Assembly: GCA_942492065.1 (NCBI GenBank)
Contig: CALODV010000008.1
Location: 1,219,204 to 1,283,203, forward strand
From: G963665815 sp942492065
Lineage (GTDB): Bacteria > Cloacimonadota > Cloacimonadia > Cloacimonadales > JAIOQZ01
Direction: 5' to 3'
Length of the DNA stretch: 64,000 nt
Shown: positions 60,966 to 64,000 of the stretch, piece after piece
Layout: each line of letters starts with the position of its first letter
How positions within the stretch are numbered: position 1 is the first letter of the stretch
Program-made: the position numbers and the translations under genes
The notes under the pieces: model-generated
Database searches by the model: none
What the model was told of the DNA's origin: nothing
The model's input: only the letters and a program-made list of their open reading frames with translations

Positions 60966-62996
60966 ATGAAGAAAATTATATCGATGTTTATGTTTGCTGT
61001 ATTATGCAATGCAATTTTTGCTCAGTATACTTTCCCTCACCATATGACAGAAGCAGAGGAAAGAGACAGATACCTTATAGGCAGAGACTTCAATGAGACT
61101 CAACCTCCTGCCTCACAGGTAAGACCTGTAGCTGAATTTGAACAGATGTCTGCAGTAATTATAGCTTATCCGCTGGGTATTCCAATGGAACTCATTAACG
61201 CTCTTGCTAACGATACACATGTTATTATTGCCGTTGAAAATGAAAGCACGAGACAAATTGCTGAAACTCAGTTTATCGATAATGGTATTAACATGAATAA
61301 TTGCGAATTCTTGATATACGATACAAATTCATATTGGACCAGAGACTTTGGACCATTCTTCATTATGGACAGCAACAATGAAATAGCTGTCGTAGATTTC
61401 CCCTACAATAGAACTTACAGACCGCTTGATAATGATTTCCCTCCGTTCTTCGCAGCTTCCGATACTCTTGACTGGTACGGAATGGATGTTATACATACAG
61501 GCGGTAATTATATGAATGACGGTGTTTCAACTGGAGCATCATCTGATCTGGTTCTTACAGAGAACACTCCATTGACTGAGCTGGAAATCAAAAACAGGCT
61601 TGCATCATATCTGGGAACATCCAGATACTTTACCATTAGCGACCCCAACAACACTTATATCGATCATATTGACTGCTGGGGAAAATTTCTCGCTCCTGAC
61701 AAAATCCTGCTGAGAACAGTCAGCCCAACTCACGCCCAGTATCAGGAACTGGAAAACACATATAATTTCTTCCAGACAACCCTCTCCTGCTACGGCACTC
61801 CTTACAGAATTTTCAGAGTAAATACAGATAGTGATGAGCCATACACAAACTCGCTGATCCTCAATAAAAACGTCTATGTGCCATTAGTAGGAACTCAAAA
61901 TGACTCCTTAGCATTAGAAGTATACAGAATGGCTATGCCCGGTTATAATGTGCAGGGGTTCTACAGCGCCGGAACAATTAACTGGAGAAGTACAGATGCA
62001 CTTCACTGCAGAACTCATGAAGTACCGGACAAAAACATGCTCTACATCGGTCATTTACCACAGACAACAGTCGATGTCACCAGATCAGACATCAACATTG
62101 ATGCCGAGATCATACCGCTCAGCGGATACAGCCTGCATACAGACTCCCTTCTGGTGTACTACAAAACATCATTCAACGGAGCGTATCAATCTGTTCCATT
62201 AACATGGTATGAAGAAAATGACTACAGAGCTGTGATCCCTGCTTATCCCCTTGGTACAACAATCTACTACTACATACATGCTGCAGATATGTCAGGAAGA
62301 AGCGAAAACCTGCCGATTATGGGCAGCATTGATCCGTTTGCTTTTACCATAACAAACGACATTATGCGCCCGGTTGTCAGCCATACCCCAGATACTGTTA
62401 TTGATGCTTCTGATTTCCCTTACACACTTACTGTGAACGTTTCAGACGACGGTTTTGTGTCCAATGTTCTGCTTGAGTACAAGACCGTAGGAATAGCCCA
62501 GTATGCTCAGTTTGTACAGCAGGATGCCGCGACATGGACCTATACTTTTGACACTCCGCCCAATCAGGCAGACTCACTTTTCTACAGGATTCATGCGGCA
62601 GATAACGGTACTCCGCCCAACTTTACTTCTTACCCGGAAACAGGTTTTCAGAAAGTTTACGTGAACGGTACCAGTGTGGATGATAATGAAATTGAAATTT
62701 CTTCCTCACACCTGAGTCTTTACCCGAATCCATTCTCCGCAGGAAGCTCAAATTTCCTGAATATAGCCTTCTCTGCCAAAGATAAAAACGAGTCACTGAA
62801 AGGTGATGTTAAGATATACAATATCAAGGGACAGCTTATCAGAACTATTGAACAGCCGGAAAACTCAATCGTGAAATCTGTACAGTGGAATGGAAAAGAT
62901 GAGCATAATAAGAATGTTTCTAACGGAATCTACCTTATTAAAGTAAAGACAAACAGAAACAGACAGCTTATTAAGAAAATGGTTTTACTGAAATAG
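60966..62996 (+). CDS. Secreted peptidylarginine/agmatine-deiminase-like enzyme with C-terminal sorting domain
   Basis: A 676-aa protein. Signal peptide KKIISMFMFAVLCNAIFAQ (1-20). Residues about 50-360 are a PAD_porph/agmatine-deiminase fold with the catalytic set D127 (WTRDFGP), H234 (YIDHIDCWGK), N295 (EPYTNSLIL) and C348 (ALHCRTHEV). These are nearly collinear with D130/H236/N297/C351 of Porphyromonas PPAD, and two arginines in DFPYNRTYRP (149, 152) match the PPAD region that grips C-terminal Arg. Immunoglobulin-like domains follow (about 370-570), then a type A sorting-like tail (LYPNPFSAGSS, VKIYNIKGQLIRTIEQP, GIYLIKVKT). It probably deiminates arginine of proteins, peptides or agmatine outside the cell. 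Confidence 0.85.
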   Translation: MKKIISMFMFAVLCNAIFAQYTFPHHMTEAEERDRYLIGRDFNETQPPASQVRPVAEFEQMSAVIIAYPLGIPMELINALANDTHVIIAVENESTRQIAETQFIDNGINMNNCEFLIYDTNSYWTRDFGPFFIMDSNNEIAVVDFPYNRTYRPLDNDFPPFFAASDTLDWYGMDVIHTGGNYMNDGVSTGASSDLVLTENTPLTELEIKNRLASYLGTSRYFTISDPNNTYIDHIDCWGKFLAPDKILLRTVSPTHAQYQELENTYNFFQTTLSCYGTPYRIFRVNTDSDEPYTNSLILNKNVYVPLVGTQNDSLALEVYRMAMPGYNVQGFYSAGTINWRSTDALHCRTHEVPDKNMLYIGHLPQTTVDVTRSDINIDAEIIPLSGYSLHTDSLLVYYKTSFNGAYQSVPLTWYEENDYRAVIPAYPLGTTIYYYIHAADMSGRSENLPIMGSIDPFAFTITNDIMRPVVSHTPDTVIDASDFPYTLTVNVSDDGFVSNVLLEYKTVGIAQYAQFVQQDAATWTYTFDTPPNQADSLFYRIHAADNGTPPNFTSYPETGFQKVYVNGTSVDDNEIEISSSHLSLYPNPFSAGSSNFLNIAFSAKDKNESLKGDVKIYNIKGQLIRTIEQPENSIVKSVQWNGKDEHNKNVSNGIYLIKVKTNRNRQLIKKMVLLK

Positions 62997-63053
62997 TTTA
63001 TACCCCAATAGTGAAAGATTTTAACCTGGTTTCAGGTTACGTAAATTATAAAT

Positions 63054-63083
63054 AGCTCGGATTGTTATCTCCGAGCTTTTTTA
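63054..63083. terminator. Terminator between convergent genes
   Basis: Perfect 8-bp stem AGCTCGGA (63054-63061) with TCCGAGCT (63070-63077), followed by T6. It closes the PAD-like gene. Confidence 0.85.
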
Positions 63084-63106
63084 TATAGTTTATTATAATA
63101 CAGCAA

Positions 63107-63763
63107 TCAGAATCTGTCTTCCAGTTCCTCAAAACCATCAATTATCATATCCGGCTCATGCTCTGCCAGCTCTTCTCGCGTGTTAGAACCGGTTGTAATA
63201 GATATTACTTTTGCTCCGAGATGTCTCGCTGTCTTGATATCAAGAATTGTATCTCCGATTATCGTGATGTCCTCAAACTCTGCCCCATAGTGCTCTTTTG
63301 CTTTTCTGAGAGCTGTTTCAGCTATATCAAAGCGTTTAAGCCCATCTTCCCCATATCCGCCTGTGGCAAAGCAATCCCAGATCCCCAGCTTGGACAGCTT
63401 ATACTCAGCTCCAATGCTCAGTTCTCCGGTTATCAGCACCATTGGGCAGTCCTTTTCGTGCAGAGACCTGACGAATGACACAGCTGTGGAATTCTCCCGC
63501 CAGACATCCGTATCCTTAAAGGCTTCCAACTGCTCTCTGTACAATATGAGAAACTTCTCCCATAGGCTCTCGGAGAACTCATATCCGTGCTTCTGCAGAA
63601 TCTCCATCAGCACATCCTTATCGGAACGGGCAGAAGTATTAACTCCCTTAAGGGCGTTAGTTATGTCCAGCAGTTGATTTACCGCATGCTCATAAGGCAG
63701 GTCAGTACGTGAATCGCGTTTTATCAATGTACCGTTTATATCAAACATTGTCAATCTGTTCAT
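63107..63763 (-). CDS. HAD-superfamily phosphatase
   Basis: A 218-aa protein with the HAD motifs: motif I MFDINGTLIKRD (DxxGT with the nucleophile Asp), motif II VLITGELSIG, a Lys in GEDGLKRFDIAETAL and motif III IIGDTILDIKTAR. A helical cap follows motif I (about 20-95), as in phosphoglycolate-phosphatase-like members. Motif I has Asn where the general acid Asp normally is (D-x-N rather than D-x-D), which often marks phosphonatase- or dehalogenase-like or otherwise altered members. It starts at the ATG at 63763 with GGAG upstream. The longer frame lacks a site. The substrate is unknown. Confidence 0.85.
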   Translation of the reverse strand: MNRLTMFDINGTLIKRDSRTDLPYEHAVNQLLDITNALKGVNTSARSDKDVLMEILQKHGYEFSESLWEKFLILYREQLEAFKDTDVWRENSTAVSFVRSLHEKDCPMVLITGELSIGAEYKLSKLGIWDCFATGGYGEDGLKRFDIAETALRKAKEHYGAEFEDITIIGDTILDIKTARHLGAKVISITTGSNTREELAEHEPDMIIDGFEELEDRF

Positions 63764-63905
63764 TGGCAGGGCTCCTTTGGGTAGATCTATCAATAAGTAA
63801 AGCTGTTTTACAGGTTGTGTAAAAACGCAAGTCAACTTAAAGTAATAGTAATTCATGTCGTTCCTTCTGTTCGCAGCATATTCCCTTCGACTCCGCTCAG
63901 GGAGC
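63764..63905. repeat. Intergenic region with a CTTCGACTCCGCTCAGGGA dispersed motif
   Basis: TTCCCTTCGACTCCGCTCAG plus GGAGCT at about 63881-63906 lies right after the stop of the next minus-strand gene. The motif (reverse complement CCTGAGCGGAGTCGAAGGG) is one I have often seen as a dispersed intergenic repeat in unrelated bacteria. Confidence 0.6.
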
Positions 63906-64000
63906 TTATAACTCTAACTTTTTCAGCAAGTTAAGCTGATTGAGTCCCGAATAATCGGGAAAATCTTCGACACAAGCTGTATCAAAATCAACATTGAATT
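63906..64000 (-). CDS. C-terminal end of a gene continuing beyond the window
   Basis: The last about 31 codons of a minus-strand frame (FNVDFDTACVEDFPDYSGLN, then QLNLLKKLEL and TAA at 63906-63908). Composition and the natural ending before a repeat motif suggest a real gene end, but too little is visible to name it. Confidence 0.45.
   Translation of the reverse strand, partial: FNVDFDTACVEDFPDYSGLNQLNLLKKLEL

Overview
The window looks like chromosomal sequence from an uncultured anaerobe of the FCB assemblage, most like Candidatus Cloacimonadota. This placement is an inference with moderate confidence, resting on three things. Two secreted proteins end in the NYPNPFNPET / YNIKGQ-type C-terminal domain of that assemblage. 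There is a BamA-type outer membrane and many lipoproteins. An electron-bifurcating [FeFe]-hydrogenase locus sits beside a Rex repressor. The DNA is AT-rich, most genes have clear AGGAG-type ribosome binding sites, and no rRNA genes or CRISPR arrays were seen.

Layout. 1-5.5 kb: envelope proteins, TetR and XRE regulators, BamA. 5.5-5.9 kb: tRNA-Pro(TGG) and two tRNA-Val(TAC). 5.9-14.2 kb: fucose-isomerase-like protein, EamA transporter, four glycosyltransferase ORFs (the last carrying a polysaccharide deacetylase), DUF1801 protein and a Kv-type channel. 14.3-16.8 kb: PilM/PilP-like pair, a DNA glycosylase and dtd. 17-20 kb: XRE / membrane protein / lipoprotein operon. 20.1-23 kb: a beta-propeller gene fragment beside two abutting IS3-family elements. 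23-26.7 kb: DUF89 protein, then a beta-propeller plus thioredoxin-fold pair lying between two direct copies of an interspersed repeat. 26.7-34.5 kb: pbpC and a giant alpha-2-macroglobulin lipoprotein. 34.7-42.5 kb: a GAF protein and its decayed paralogue, a POMP-like secreted protein, tandem bPH2-like membrane proteins, an ArsR-DUF2087 operon and a lipoprotein.

43-51.7 kb is a coherent redox block on the minus strand: rex, hydC, hydB, hydA, a small [2Fe-2S] protein, a sensory hydrogenase (HydS type) and a SpoIIE-type phosphatase. HydABC would couple H2 to NADH and ferredoxin. HydS and the phosphatase look like a H2- or redox-sensing output module, and Rex would tune the set to NADH/NAD+.

Divergent from rex is a compact, very AT-rich four-gene operon (51.8-55.3 kb): a winged-helix-like protein, a P-loop ATPase, a small helical protein and a PIN nuclease. 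It has its own strong promoter and is followed by dense repeats that include a 35-bp tandem array. I do not recognise it as a named system, and it is the best candidate here for an undescribed defence-like system. 56-64 kb holds aqpZ, ycaQ-topB, a secreted peptidylarginine-deiminase-like enzyme and a HAD phosphatase.

A family of modular, often palindromic intergenic repeats recurs at about 1.2, 24.1, 26.3, 42.9 and 55.4 kb.
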